A stretch of DNA of 54,734 nucleotides from an uncultured Bacilli bacterium. Its GTDB lineage: Bacteria; Bacillota_I; Bacilli_A; RF39; UBA660. Shown piece by piece: positions 25,411 through 32,891 of this stretch (position 1 is the first letter of the stretch; every line of letters starts with the position of its first letter). Made by a program: the position numbers and the translations under genes. Under the pieces are notes generated by a model. It was given only the letters and a program-made list of their open reading frames with translations, ran no database searches and had not been told where the DNA came from. The stretch is taken from positions 1-54,734 of the forward strand of contig CANRJE010000001.1 in assembly GCA_947630865.1 (NCBI GenBank), written 5' to 3'.

Positions 25411-26604
25411 TTAAATGTTATCAAGCGACTCCATAGTTAAAAAATCTTTCAATTTAATATGAATAACTGTACTTGTAGAATAATCTAAATCATCATTAGT
25501 AATTAATATCTTCTTATGAGTATTATCTATACTAGCAAAAGCCTTAAATTCTCTATTATAAGCTTTTTCATCAGCAACACTATAGGCTACTTGAATATAG
25601 TATTCTTTACCATCTTTGATTGCTATAAAATCTATTTCTTTATCATTAAAATCTTTACTTAAAACTTTTAAATCATAATTCATATATATAAGTTCATTAT
25701 AAACAATATTCTCCATATTATGAGTTAAATCATATCTATTATCTAAACATCTTAATGAATTAAAAGAAACATCTTCATCATAAATTTTAAAATAATAAGT
25801 TAATTCACTTTTAGTCTTTGATGAATATGGTTTAATTCTATTAATAAGATATGCTTTTTCTAAATAAGATAAATATTTAATTATTGTATTTACAGAACCT
25901 TTTATATGTTCTTTTTTTAAATAATTTTCAATAGAACGCGAAGAAAAAATTCTTGAATTAGATATTAATACATAATTTACAATTCTTTTAAATAATTCTT
26001 CATTTTTAATATCAAATCTTATAATTAAATCTTTTACTATAATTGAATCATTTAGATCTTTTAAATAAGTAATCATGTTATCTTTGTCAAACTCAAATCT
26101 TTTAGGAAAACCTCCCCAAACAAGATAATCAGTAATACTACATTCTTTATTCAATTCTTTTGTATAATCTAATATTTCTTTATATACAAATGGTCTAATT
26201 CTAAATGAAACATATCTACCACTAAAAGCATCTGTATATTCTTTTGAAAGAATTTTTGAATTAGAACCTGTAATAAATACTGAATTGTTATGTAATCTTA
26301 AAGTTTTTACTGCTTTATTCCAATCGATTACTTCATGTATTTCATCTAAAAATATATAACATTTGCCTTCTTTACGATTTTCTTCAACATATTTTATTAA
26401 CTTTTCACTATTATAAAGATTAGAAATAACACTTTCATCTTCAAAATTCAAATAAATAATATTATCTGTCTTTTTACTTATTTCTTTCATTATTTGCTCT
26501 AAAATAATAGATTTTCCACATCTTCTTATACCTGTTATTATTTTAATTAAATCAGAATCATAAAAACCTCTTATTTGTTTTAAATAATGTTCTCGACTTA
26601 TCAC
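25411..26604 (-). CDS. AAA ATPase with C-terminal DUF4143 domain
   Basis: A 397-residue protein of the AAA_14/DUF4143 group. Walker A is GIRRCGKS (about 25-32), Walker B is CYIFLDEIHEV and sensor-like FITGSNSK follows. The C-terminal half ends in a restriction-endonuclease-like fold (KDFNDKEIDFIAIKDG...YYIQVAYS), with D and E-x-K-type residues. The family is common in gut bacteria and its biological role is unknown. It stands alone behind a set of dyad repeats (26633-26705). Confidence 0.85.
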   Translation of the reverse strand: MISREHYLKQIRGFYDSDLIKIITGIRRCGKSIILEQIMKEISKKTDNIIYLNFEDESVISNLYNSEKLIKYVEENRKEGKCYIFLDEIHEVIDWNKAVKTLRLHNNSVFITGSNSKILSKEYTDAFSGRYVSFRIRPFVYKEILDYTKELNKECSITDYLVWGGFPKRFEFDKDNMITYLKDLNDSIIVKDLIIRFDIKNEELFKRIVNYVLISNSRIFSSRSIENYLKKEHIKGSVNTIIKYLSYLEKAYLINRIKPYSSKTKSELTYYFKIYDEDVSFNSLRCLDNRYDLTHNMENIVYNELIYMNYDLKVLSKDFNDKEIDFIAIKDGKEYYIQVAYSVADEKAYNREFKAFASIDNTHKKILITNDDLDYSTSTVIHIKLKDFLTMESLDNI

Positions 26605-26632
26605 TTTCTAATCACCTCAATTATAATTATAA

Positions 26633-26705
26633 TGAACAATTTTTTAAATGTCAATATTTTTGTTCAGTCAAATGAACAATTTTTCAAATTTTAAAAATTT
26701 GTTCA
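26633..26705. repeat. Two tandem 33-34-bp dyads built from TGAACAA/TTGTTCA
   Basis: TGAACAA occurs at 26633-26639 and 26673-26679, and TTGTTCA at 26660-26666 and 26699-26705. This gives two inverted pairs whose left arms are 40 bases apart and share TGAACAATTTTT. The repeats lie between the divergent DUF4143 ATPase and RNHCP genes. They look like paired binding sites for a dimeric regulator, or hairpins. Confidence 0.65.
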
Positions 26706-26749
26706 ATTGCTTTTTATCGATAATATTTCATCTAATAGAAAATCCTTTG

Positions 26750-26778
26750 TTTACAATTGTTAGTTACCGTTATATAAT
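26750..26778 (+). promoter_or_regulatory. Sigma-A promoter of the RNHCP gene
   Basis: -35 TTTACA (26750-26755), 17-base spacer, -10 TATAAT (26773-26778), just upstream of the ATG at 26793. Confidence 0.75.
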
Positions 26779-26792
26779 TATCTCGTGATGTT

Positions 26793-27107
26793 ATGAAAAG
26801 ATTTAATATGATTTCAGAAAATTTTATATGTGAACATTGTGGATACGATGTTAAAAAATTAGATTATACAGCAAGGGACCATTGTCCTAATTGTTTATAT
26901 TCAAAACATGTTGATATTAATCCAGGTGATAGAAATAATTCTTGTCAAGGTTTAATGAAACCAATTGGTATTGAAAAATTTAAAGATTCTTATAAAATAA
27001 TTTATCAATGTGAAAAATGCCATGAAATCCATAAAAATAAAGTAGCAAATGATGATAATATGGATTTAATAATTGAATTATCCAATTTAAATAGTCATTT
27101 ACAATAA
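26793..27107 (+). CDS. RNHCP domain zinc-ribbon protein
   Basis: A 104-residue protein with the signature RDHCPNCLYSKHVD of the RNHCP family, an N-terminal CEHCG pair and a C-terminal CEKCHEIH pair, so up to two zinc ribbons. The molecular function is unknown. The short leader has only a weak ribosome site (TGATG). The alternative start at the sixth codon (MISENF) is closer to the family's usual N-terminus. Confidence 0.85.
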   Translation: MKRFNMISENFICEHCGYDVKKLDYTARDHCPNCLYSKHVDINPGDRNNSCQGLMKPIGIEKFKDSYKIIYQCEKCHEIHKNKVANDDNMDLIIELSNLNSHLQ

Positions 27108-27114
27108 CAAAAAA

Positions 27115-27151
27115 CTCCTTTATGCGTAAACTATTATAGATAATAAAGGAG
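27115..27151 (+). promoter_or_regulatory. Hairpin that covers the ribosome site of the next gene
   Basis: CTCCTTTA (27115-27122) is complementary to TAAAGGAG (27144-27151), which contains the Shine-Dalgarno of the gene at 27160. Folded, it would hide the ribosome site in read-through transcripts. It may also act as a weak terminator for the RNHCP gene, though no T-tract follows. Confidence 0.5.
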
Positions 27152-27159
27152 GTAATATT

Positions 27160-27333
27160 ATGTATTATTACGGTGGTTATCCAAACTATGGATATGGTAA
27201 CTCTTGCTGTAATTCTGGCAACGTAGGTTACATTTATCCAAACTACGGATACAACAACAACTCTAATTATGCTATTATCATTGTATTATTCATTTTATTA
27301 GTTATAATTATTGGTACTAGATGGGGAAGATAG
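27160..27333 (+). CDS. Tyr/Gly/Asn-rich single-span membrane peptide (YjcZ-like)
   Basis: A 57-residue peptide. The first ~36 residues are rich in Y, G, N and P with two PNYGY repeats and a CC pair; then comes one hydrophobic helix (YAIIIVLFILLVIIIGT) and a short basic end. This is the composition of the YjcZ/SscA-type small spore-coat assembly proteins of Firmicutes. The ribosome site AAAGGAGG is strong. The nearby sigG makes a sporulation role attractive, but short low-complexity sequence makes homology uncertain. Confidence 0.65.
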   Translation: MYYYGGYPNYGYGNSCCNSGNVGYIYPNYGYNNNSNYAIIIVLFILLVIIIGTRWGR

Positions 27334-27350
27334 AATTTCTTCCTTTTTAA

Positions 27351-27379
27351 TTTACATTTTTCCCTATTTGTGATAAAAT
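27351..27379 (+). promoter_or_regulatory. Sigma-A promoter of def
   Basis: -35 TTTACA (27351-27356), 17-base spacer, -10 TAAAAT (27374-27379), 22 bases before the start codon. Confidence 0.75.
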
Positions 27380-27400
27380 GTAAGCCGAGTGGTGATTAGT

Positions 27401-27949
27401 ATGTTAAAAATGAAAGATATATTAGATGAAAAAGATAAAAGACTACATGAAGTATCAAAAGACGTAACCTTTCCTATTTCAGATGAAGATAAAAAGCTAG
27501 TTAAAGATATGATTGAATTTTTAACGGATAGTCAAATTGAAGAATTAGCAGAAAAATATGATTTAAGACCTGGTATGGGACTTGCTGCTATTCAACTTGG
27601 AATTCCTAAAAGATTCTTTGTAGTTGTTCATGAATATGATGAAGGACAATTTGATAATTATGTTATTTTTAATCCTAAATTAGTTAGTAATTCTGAAGAA
27701 ATAATCTATGTTGGAGATGGTGAAGGTTGCTTGTCCGTTAATAGAGAAGTTGCTGGAATTGTACCACGATATGCTAGAGTTACCGTTGAAGGATATGATG
27801 AAAATGGTAATCAAATAAGAATTAGAGCCAGAGAGGAATTAGCAATTGCTTTTCAACATGAATTAGACCACTTAGATGGTATCTTGTTTACCGATAAAAT
27901 TGATCCAAAAGATCCATACAAAAATAAGAATTTATATCGCGAAATATAA
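27401..27949 (+). CDS. def: Peptide deformylase, type 2
   Basis: Removes the formyl group from nascent proteins. All three metalloenzyme motifs are present: GMGLAAIQLGIP, EGCLSV (cysteine ligand) and QHELDHLDG (two histidines and catalytic Glu). At 182 residues with an insertion before motif 2, it is the type 2 (Gram-positive) form. The ATG at 27401 follows GTGGTGAT; in-frame GTG codons four and three positions earlier are part of that site. Confidence 0.95.
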   Translation: MLKMKDILDEKDKRLHEVSKDVTFPISDEDKKLVKDMIEFLTDSQIEELAEKYDLRPGMGLAAIQLGIPKRFFVVVHEYDEGQFDNYVIFNPKLVSNSEEIIYVGDGEGCLSVNREVAGIVPRYARVTVEGYDENGNQIRIRAREELAIAFQHELDHLDGILFTDKIDPKDPYKNKNLYREI

Positions 27950-27956
27950 ATTCTTT

Positions 27957-28730
27957 TTATTTTAAAGTTTTCTTTAAAGTTTTTATAGCATTTTTTTCTA
28001 ATCTTGATACTTGAGCCTGACTTATTCCAAGTTCTTGAGCTATTTCCATTTGGGTTTCTCCATAAATATATCTTTTATCTAAAATATTTCTTTCTCTTGA
28101 AGTTAAATCACTAATTGCTTTTTTTAAGGCTAAACGGGTTTCAATATCACTTTTTTCAGATTTATCTTCAAGTTGTTCATATAGATAAATAGTATCTCCC
28201 CCATCATTATAAATTGGTTCATTGATACTAATCGGGTCAGTTAAAGCTTCAAGACTTGTTAGAACATCAATTTCTGTTTCTCCTAAAGCTTTAGCAATCA
28301 TTTCATAACTAGGAACATATCCTAAAGTATTAGTTAATTCATCTCTTTTAGCTATAGCTTTATAGGCTAAGTCTTTTACACTTCTACTAACTCGAAGTAA
28401 ACTATTATCTCTTAAATATCTTCTTATTTCTCCACTTATCATAGGAATTGCATAAGTTGATAACTTAAGTCCTAAATCAACATTAAAGTTATCAATAGCT
28501 TTTGTTAAACCAATCACTCCTACTTGAAATAAATCATCAAGATTATCGCATTTTAAAACATATTTTTTTAGAATTGATAAAACTAATTTTAAATTACCAT
28601 TAATTAATCTTTCTTTAGCACTTAATTCTCCTTTAGCCATTTCACGAAATAGTTTTTCCGTCTCATCGCTTGTTAAAACCTCGATTTCATTTGTATTAAC
28701 ACCTGTTATTTCAACTTTATGTCTTGCCAA
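27957..28730 (-). CDS. sigG: RNA polymerase sporulation sigma factor SigG
   Basis: The late forespore sigma factor. N-terminal HKVEITGVNT, the region-2 core (NLKLVLSIL, DDLFQVGVIGLTKAIDNF, GEIRRYLRDN), EPIYNDGGDTIYLYEQ and the region-4 helix-turn-helix (QMEIAQELGISQAQVSRLEK) all match SigG rather than SigF. At 257 residues it is the usual length. The start is taken as TTG at 28730: AAAGGAG lies eight bases upstream and the family begins here, whereas the ATG at 28748 overlaps that site. Its partner genes spoIIGA/sigE are not adjacent. Confidence 0.9.
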   Translation of the reverse strand: MARHKVEITGVNTNEIEVLTSDETEKLFREMAKGELSAKERLINGNLKLVLSILKKYVLKCDNLDDLFQVGVIGLTKAIDNFNVDLGLKLSTYAIPMISGEIRRYLRDNSLLRVSRSVKDLAYKAIAKRDELTNTLGYVPSYEMIAKALGETEIDVLTSLEALTDPISINEPIYNDGGDTIYLYEQLEDKSEKSDIETRLALKKAISDLTSRERNILDKRYIYGETQMEIAQELGISQAQVSRLEKNAIKTLKKTLK

Positions 28731-28782
28731 AATAAAATCTCCTTTCATATCTATATTGATAAAAAGAAGATTTTTTATTCAA

Positions 28783-29844
28783 TTAAGCTTTAAATATATA
28801 TTTCTTTTGAATTTTATAACCAATAAAATATATACATGTATCAACAATTACTTTAAAAACTGTTTCTAAAACGAAAGGGAAAAGATTATGAAGAATTAAA
28901 ACTAATAAAGCTGAAATAGCCATATTACAAACATTTAATAAATAAAATTTACCAATTATTTTCTCACTTTTCTCTTTGCTATCAAAAACTAAATATTTTG
29001 TCAAATTGAAATTAAGAAAAGCTGAAACTATTCTAGCAATAGCTGTTCCTATAACAATTGCTAAATTCGCATCTATTGTATTAAAAAACTTTATAAATAA
29101 CGTAAAAATAATTAAATCAACCATTGCAGCACATAAACTAGTTAAACCATATTTAATATATTCTGTTAACATTGCTTTATAAATAATTATAGAATCTATT
29201 ATACGGTTAAATTTTGACTCGCTTTTCTTATAGTAAATTGTGTTTATTGGTACAAATAATATATTTATTTTATTCTTAACAAATTTAATTAGCATATTCA
29301 TTTCATATTCGAATCTCTTACCACTAGACTCTAAACATAAATTTAAATGCCTATTAGGGATACCTCTTAAACCTGTTTGAGTATCTTTAATTTTAATGCC
29401 ATATAAAAAATTAAAAACAATAGAAGTCAATTTATTTCCAAACTTACTAGCAAAAGGAACTTTTTTAGAGTTAAAATCACGAACTCCCAAAATCAAACTA
29501 TCTTGATTTCCTAAAAGTCTCAAAGCAACATTGATAATATCAGTTGGTGCATGTTGATAATCAGCATCAACTGTTATAATACCTTTATATTTATTTTTAT
29601 AATTTTCTAAATAATAATTGATACCATACTTTAAAGCAACACCTTTACCTTTATTTGAAGAATATCCAATAACTTCTATATTATCAATTTTTTGTAATTC
29701 TTCAAAAATTTTATTATGTCTAGAATCACTTCCATCATTTATAATTAAAATTTTTCCTATTTCATATTCCTTTAAATCATCAACTAGTTTTTTTAATTTA
29801 TTACTAGGATTATATGCAGGAATTAATATTGCTACGTCTTTCAC
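28783..29844 (-). CDS. Family 2 glycosyltransferase fused to a GtrA-like membrane domain
   Basis: A 353-residue fusion. Residues 1-215 are a DPM1-like GT2 domain (ILIPAYNP, IINDGSD, ITVDADYQH with the metal-binding DxD, KIKDTQTGLRGIP). Residues 225-350 are a four-helix GtrA-type domain (YIKYGLTSLCAAMVDL...FNFNLTKYLVF). Such proteins transfer a sugar to polyprenyl phosphate and may help flip it for envelope glycosylation. The start is GTG at 29844 with GGAGG upstream. It lies between sigG and the LCP gene. Confidence 0.88.
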   Translation of the reverse strand: MKDVAILIPAYNPSNKLKKLVDDLKEYEIGKILIINDGSDSRHNKIFEELQKIDNIEVIGYSSNKGKGVALKYGINYYLENYKNKYKGIITVDADYQHAPTDIINVALRLLGNQDSLILGVRDFNSKKVPFASKFGNKLTSIVFNFLYGIKIKDTQTGLRGIPNRHLNLCLESSGKRFEYEMNMLIKFVKNKINILFVPINTIYYKKSESKFNRIIDSIIIYKAMLTEYIKYGLTSLCAAMVDLIIFTLFIKFFNTIDANLAIVIGTAIARIVSAFLNFNLTKYLVFDSKEKSEKIIGKFYLLNVCNMAISALLVLILHNLFPFVLETVFKVIVDTCIYFIGYKIQKKYIFKA

Positions 29845-29899
29845 AAATCCTCCATTTATTATGCAATTATAATTATACTAAAAAAAATAGTATTTGAAA

Positions 29900-29941
29900 A
29901 GAGAAAAAGCAAAGAAAATCTCTTATGAAATCTTTGCTTTT
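29900..29941 (-). terminator. Terminator after the LCP gene
   Basis: A perfect 11-bp stem (AAAAGCAAAGA at 29905-29915, TCTTTGCTTTT at 29931-29941) is followed on the minus strand by TCTCTTTTC. It overlaps the LCP stop codon. Confidence 0.75.
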
Positions 29942-31232
29942 ATGGATTGTTTTTTGAAGAAGTACTAGAATCAGTACCAGTATTAGTATTTCCTGAAGTT
30001 TCAGCCTCAGTACCTGGAGGAGTTGTTTCAGAACCAGTTGTACTTCCACTTCCTGTTCCTGAACTATCTCCACCATCTGGATTTCCAGGGTTAGGATCAG
30101 TTGGATCAGGACTTGTTTCTCCTGGAGTTGGTTCAGTAGGATTATCTGGATCAGTTGTTGGATTATTAGGATCGATTGGATTCCCTTCTTCATCTAAATT
30201 AGGATCATCTTCTAAATCTGGATTTTCTTCTTCTAAATTCTCATCTGGTTCTTCCTCTTCTGGTTCTTCTTTAGGTGGCACATAAACATGAGGAGTATTA
30301 ACCCAACCACTTGTATTTTCTTGATAACTACTGTCAAGTATCTTACCATCAAACACATCTTTAATAGCTTCCATAGCAGCATCTATCGTTTTTTGATCTG
30401 GCTCCATAACATATTTTTTTATAGTTGGAAATACACTCGAATAGTTTTCACTATCAAAACCATCTAAACTAATTGAAGTAAAATTCCATTTAGGCATTTT
30501 ATCAATCTGCAATTTAATAATTTGTAACATTTTTTCTGATGATAAATTCGTAATAAATTTACCATTAACAGATTCTAATAATGATGAATATTTTGTTAAA
30601 ATAGCTGGAGAAGTTGCTTTTTTAACAACTGCTTGGATTAAGGCTTGTTGATTTTCTCCTCTTGCTCTATCTCCACCTTTTAATACTTTCCTTGTTCTAA
30701 CAAACTCTAAAGCCTGTTTACCATTAATTCGATTATATCCCTTTTCAAAGTAATAATCATAATCAACCGTTCTAAAAGTATATTTGGAATAAACATCTAC
30801 TCCACCTAAAGCATTAACAATATCAACTACAGACATAAAATTAACTTTGAAGTAATAATTTATATCAATTTGCAATAAATCTTCAATAGTTTTAACTGTC
30901 ATCTCTGTTCCATATAAACCAGAATGCGTTAATTTATCACGATTTTCTTGACCATGAAGTTTAACATAATAATCTCTTGGAATATGAATCATTAGTATTT
31001 GATAAGTTTTAGGATTAACAACTACAACAATATTAACATCACTTCTCGTAATTGAAGTAATATCTCCAGCATTATCCATACCAGATATTAAAACAATAAA
31101 AGGATCTTTAGTAACATCAATATCTTTAGTAAAATCTTCTATATCTTCTTTTAAAGAAAACTCATAAATAATTGTATATTTATCTTCAATTGTATCGTCT
31201 TCTTCTGAAATTAATTTATAATCATCTTCCAT
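29940..31232 (-). CDS. LytR-CpsA-Psr catalytic domain, C-terminal part of an interrupted gene
   Basis: LCP proteins attach teichoic acids or capsule to peptidoglycan outside the membrane. The catalytic core is present: ISGMDNAG, TRSDVNI, IPRDYYV, KLTHSGLYG and VRTRK...GGDRARGENQQ, with the conserved arginines and aspartates. The last ~125 residues are a Pro/Glu/Asp then Gly/Ser/Thr-rich wall-spanning tail. No signal or membrane segment is present in this ORF. It continues in the same frame from the upstream ORF across a TAA (31245-31247), so it is the 3' part of one gene. As a separate ORF it would stay in the cytoplasm and be useless. Confidence 0.8.
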   Translation of the reverse strand: MEDDYKLISEEDDTIEDKYTIIYEFSLKEDIEDFTKDIDVTKDPFIVLISGMDNAGDITSITRSDVNIVVVVNPKTYQILMIHIPRDYYVKLHGQENRDKLTHSGLYGTEMTVKTIEDLLQIDINYYFKVNFMSVVDIVNALGGVDVYSKYTFRTVDYDYYFEKGYNRINGKQALEFVRTRKVLKGGDRARGENQQALIQAVVKKATSPAILTKYSSLLESVNGKFITNLSSEKMLQIIKLQIDKMPKWNFTSISLDGFDSENYSSVFPTIKKYVMEPDQKTIDAAMEAIKDVFDGKILDSSYQENTSGWVNTPHVYVPPKEEPEEEEPDENLEEENPDLEDDPNLDEEGNPIDPNNPTTDPDNPTEPTPGETSPDPTDPNPGNPDGGDSSGTGSGSTTGSETTPPGTEAETSGNTNTGTDSSTSSKNNP

Positions 31233-31244
31233 TAATAAAGCATC

Positions 31245-31787
31245 TTATTCTTTAAGTTCAAAGGCTTCAAGCATAATCGTTAAATCAATATAATCTTTAG
31301 TATCAATTTTTATTTTACTATTTATGTGTTCAATTGCTTTATCATAATTCATATTTAAAACTTCTACATATCCTAAGTTTTTATTATTAAGATCATCAAT
31401 TTTTTTATAATCAGATTTTTTATCTACTAAAACATAGTAATTTCTAGTTATATAATTATGTGTTATAAAAGTTCTATCTAAAAAATTAAATGTTGTACAT
31501 AAATAATAGAAAATAAAACCTAAAAATATTTCAAATATAATCATTAAACTAGCAAATATTATTTTTAAAATTCTATTTTTTTGTTTCTTTATTAAAATAA
31601 ACAGAGATACACTCGGAACAATTATAATTATAGCAAAATATACTACTAAATATTTATATGGTAAAACATTATATTTTAATATTATATATGTATTCAAAAA
31701 TAAAAGAATTGCTAAAACTAGTATAATAATTAATAAAAATACATTGTATTTTTTTAACTTTCTAGTATGTTTCTTTCTAGTACGCAT
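31245..31787 (-). CDS. LytR-CpsA-Psr N-terminal membrane part, truncated by in-frame TAA
   Basis: A 180-residue product with basic N-terminus, three membrane helices (about 18-38, 44-66, 76-98) and the start of the extracellular accessory domain (NYYVLVDKKSDY...YVEVLNMNYDKAIEHI). This is the normal N-terminal half of CpsA-type LCP proteins. The frame ends LEAFELKE-TAA and then continues as DALLMEDDYKLI, where family members read uninterrupted. The ATG at 31787 is preceded by GTGGGTG. The promoter at 31822-31850 drives it. Nonsense mutation, read-through and sequencing error are all possible. Confidence 0.75.
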   Translation of the reverse strand: MRTRKKHTRKLKKYNVFLLIIILVLAILLFLNTYIILKYNVLPYKYLVVYFAIIIIVPSVSLFILIKKQKNRILKIIFASLMIIFEIFLGFIFYYLCTTFNFLDRTFITHNYITRNYYVLVDKKSDYKKIDDLNNKNLGYVEVLNMNYDKAIEHINSKIKIDTKDYIDLTIMLEAFELKE

Positions 31788-31821
31788 TTTTTCACCCACT
31801 AACTACTTATTCTTTTATATT

Positions 31822-31850
31822 ATTATATAACAATAATAAAATTATTGCAA
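31822..31850 (-). promoter_or_regulatory. Sigma-A promoter of the LCP gene
   Basis: -35 TTGCAA (31845-31850), 17-base spacer, -10 TATAAT (31822-31827), 34 bases upstream of the start codon. Confidence 0.75.
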
Positions 31851-31857
31851 ATCGATG

Positions 31858-31879
31858 TTAAAGAAATAAATTTCTTTAA
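31858..31879 (-). terminator. Hairpin after the polysaccharide operon, weak terminator
   Basis: TTAAAGAAA and TTTCTTTAA arms flank a 4-base loop. There is no T-run downstream on the minus strand, so termination may be partial. Confidence 0.4.
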
Positions 31880-31907
31880 TTTATAAGGTTTTAACAACAA
31901 GTTTCAA

Positions 31908-32387
31908 TTATTCATCAATTAATTTTTTCATTAATTTTAACATATTTTTTTTATTGCTACAATACTTTTTAGGTTTAAAGTCCGATATTTTATTTAAAGC
32001 ATCTTCAAGACTTGAAACGGATTCTATACCTATAATATACCCTTCATCATTAAAATTATTAATAATTTGAACTTGATGATCATTTACATGTTCTTTATAT
32101 TTTTTATAACGAGGAACAGCAATTACTTTTTTTTCAAATTTTAAACCTGTTAAGATAGAACCTACTCCACCATGTGTAATAATAAAATTCGCATTCCGAA
32201 CTAAATCTTCAAATTCATCTTTACTAATTAAATCCAATATTTCTAAATTCTTGCTTTGATAGTCTTTAGAATATCCCGCTTGAACAATTACTTTTTCTTT
32301 AATTACTTTTTTATCAATTAATCTATCAAGTTCTTCTAAAAGTCTTGTGAACTTTTTATCTTGTGTTCCAAGTGTTACTAATATCAT
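31908..32387 (-). CDS. Glycosyltransferase C-terminal subunit (PssE/Cps14G/Alg13-like)
   Basis: A 159-residue protein of the GT28 C-terminal type: MILVTLGTQDKKFTRLLEELD, ISKDEFEDLVRNANFIITHGGVGSI and AVPRYKKYKEHVNDHQ, which together bind the UDP-sugar. It works as a pair with the membrane-anchoring PssD/Alg14-like protein encoded just upstream. The pair usually adds the second sugar of a capsular repeat unit. Last gene of the polysaccharide operon. Confidence 0.88.
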   Translation of the reverse strand: MILVTLGTQDKKFTRLLEELDRLIDKKVIKEKVIVQAGYSKDYQSKNLEILDLISKDEFEDLVRNANFIITHGGVGSILTGLKFEKKVIAVPRYKKYKEHVNDHQVQIINNFNDEGYIIGIESVSSLEDALNKISDFKPKKYCSNKKNMLKLMKKLIDE

Positions 32388-32397
32388 ACTTCCTCCT

Positions 32398-32871
32398 TTA
32401 AAAGATAAATCCCATATAGATTGCTTTCGGATAAAGTTCTAACATGCTTTCCCATTGAACTAAAAAATAATCAGCAATAGGATAAATTAATTTTCCTGCT
32501 AATGTTTTAGAAGTTCTATTAGCAAGTGTTTCTATATAAATAATTTTTTTTCTAAAAAGTTTTCCAATATAGCACATAAAAAAGGCTGTATGTGTTCCTG
32601 TTGTTACTATAACATCAGGTCTTACTTTTAAAAACAAATAAAAAGATTTAAAAAAATTAAAAATAAATTTAAAAATATATGTGAATATATGAGATTTTGT
32701 TCCATAAACTAAATAATAAACATTTTTATACTTATCTTTTAAATATAAATTAGATTTAGTTTTTTCGGTTACAATAGTTGTATCATAATATTTAAATAAA
32801 TCTTCAAGTTGTAAAAGTTCTGATAAATGTCCACCAGTTGACGATATAAACATTACTTTTTTCTTTTTCAT
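32398..32871 (-). CDS. Glycosyltransferase membrane subunit (PssD/Cps14F/Alg14-like)
   Basis: A 157-residue protein with the Alg14-type fold: VMFISSTGGHLSELLQL at the N-terminus, a hydrophobic/amphipathic middle and DVIVTTGTHTAFFMCYIGK, RKKIIYIETLANRTSKTLAG. It recruits the PssE-like catalytic partner encoded ten bases downstream to the membrane. Confidence 0.88.
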   Translation of the reverse strand: MKKKKVMFISSTGGHLSELLQLEDLFKYYDTTIVTEKTKSNLYLKDKYKNVYYLVYGTKSHIFTYIFKFIFNFFKSFYLFLKVRPDVIVTTGTHTAFFMCYIGKLFRKKIIYIETLANRTSKTLAGKLIYPIADYFLVQWESMLELYPKAIYMGFIF

Positions 32872-32891
32872 ATTATAAGTTTCTCCTTCTT

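Noticed and set aside
26633..26705. LexA/SOS boxes in the TGAACAA repeats
   Set aside because: The Gram-positive box needs GAAC-N4-GTTC; the arm spacings here are about 20 or 6 with the wrong orientation.
29947..30285. 112-codon plus-strand ORF rich in Val, Ser, Gly and Pro
   Set aside because: It is the antisense shadow of the Pro/Glu/Ser/Thr-rich tail of the LCP protein, with no ribosome site.
31245..31247. TAA as a sense codon (alternative genetic code)
   Set aside because: TAA ends many intact genes in the window, so the in-frame stop in the LCP gene is local.
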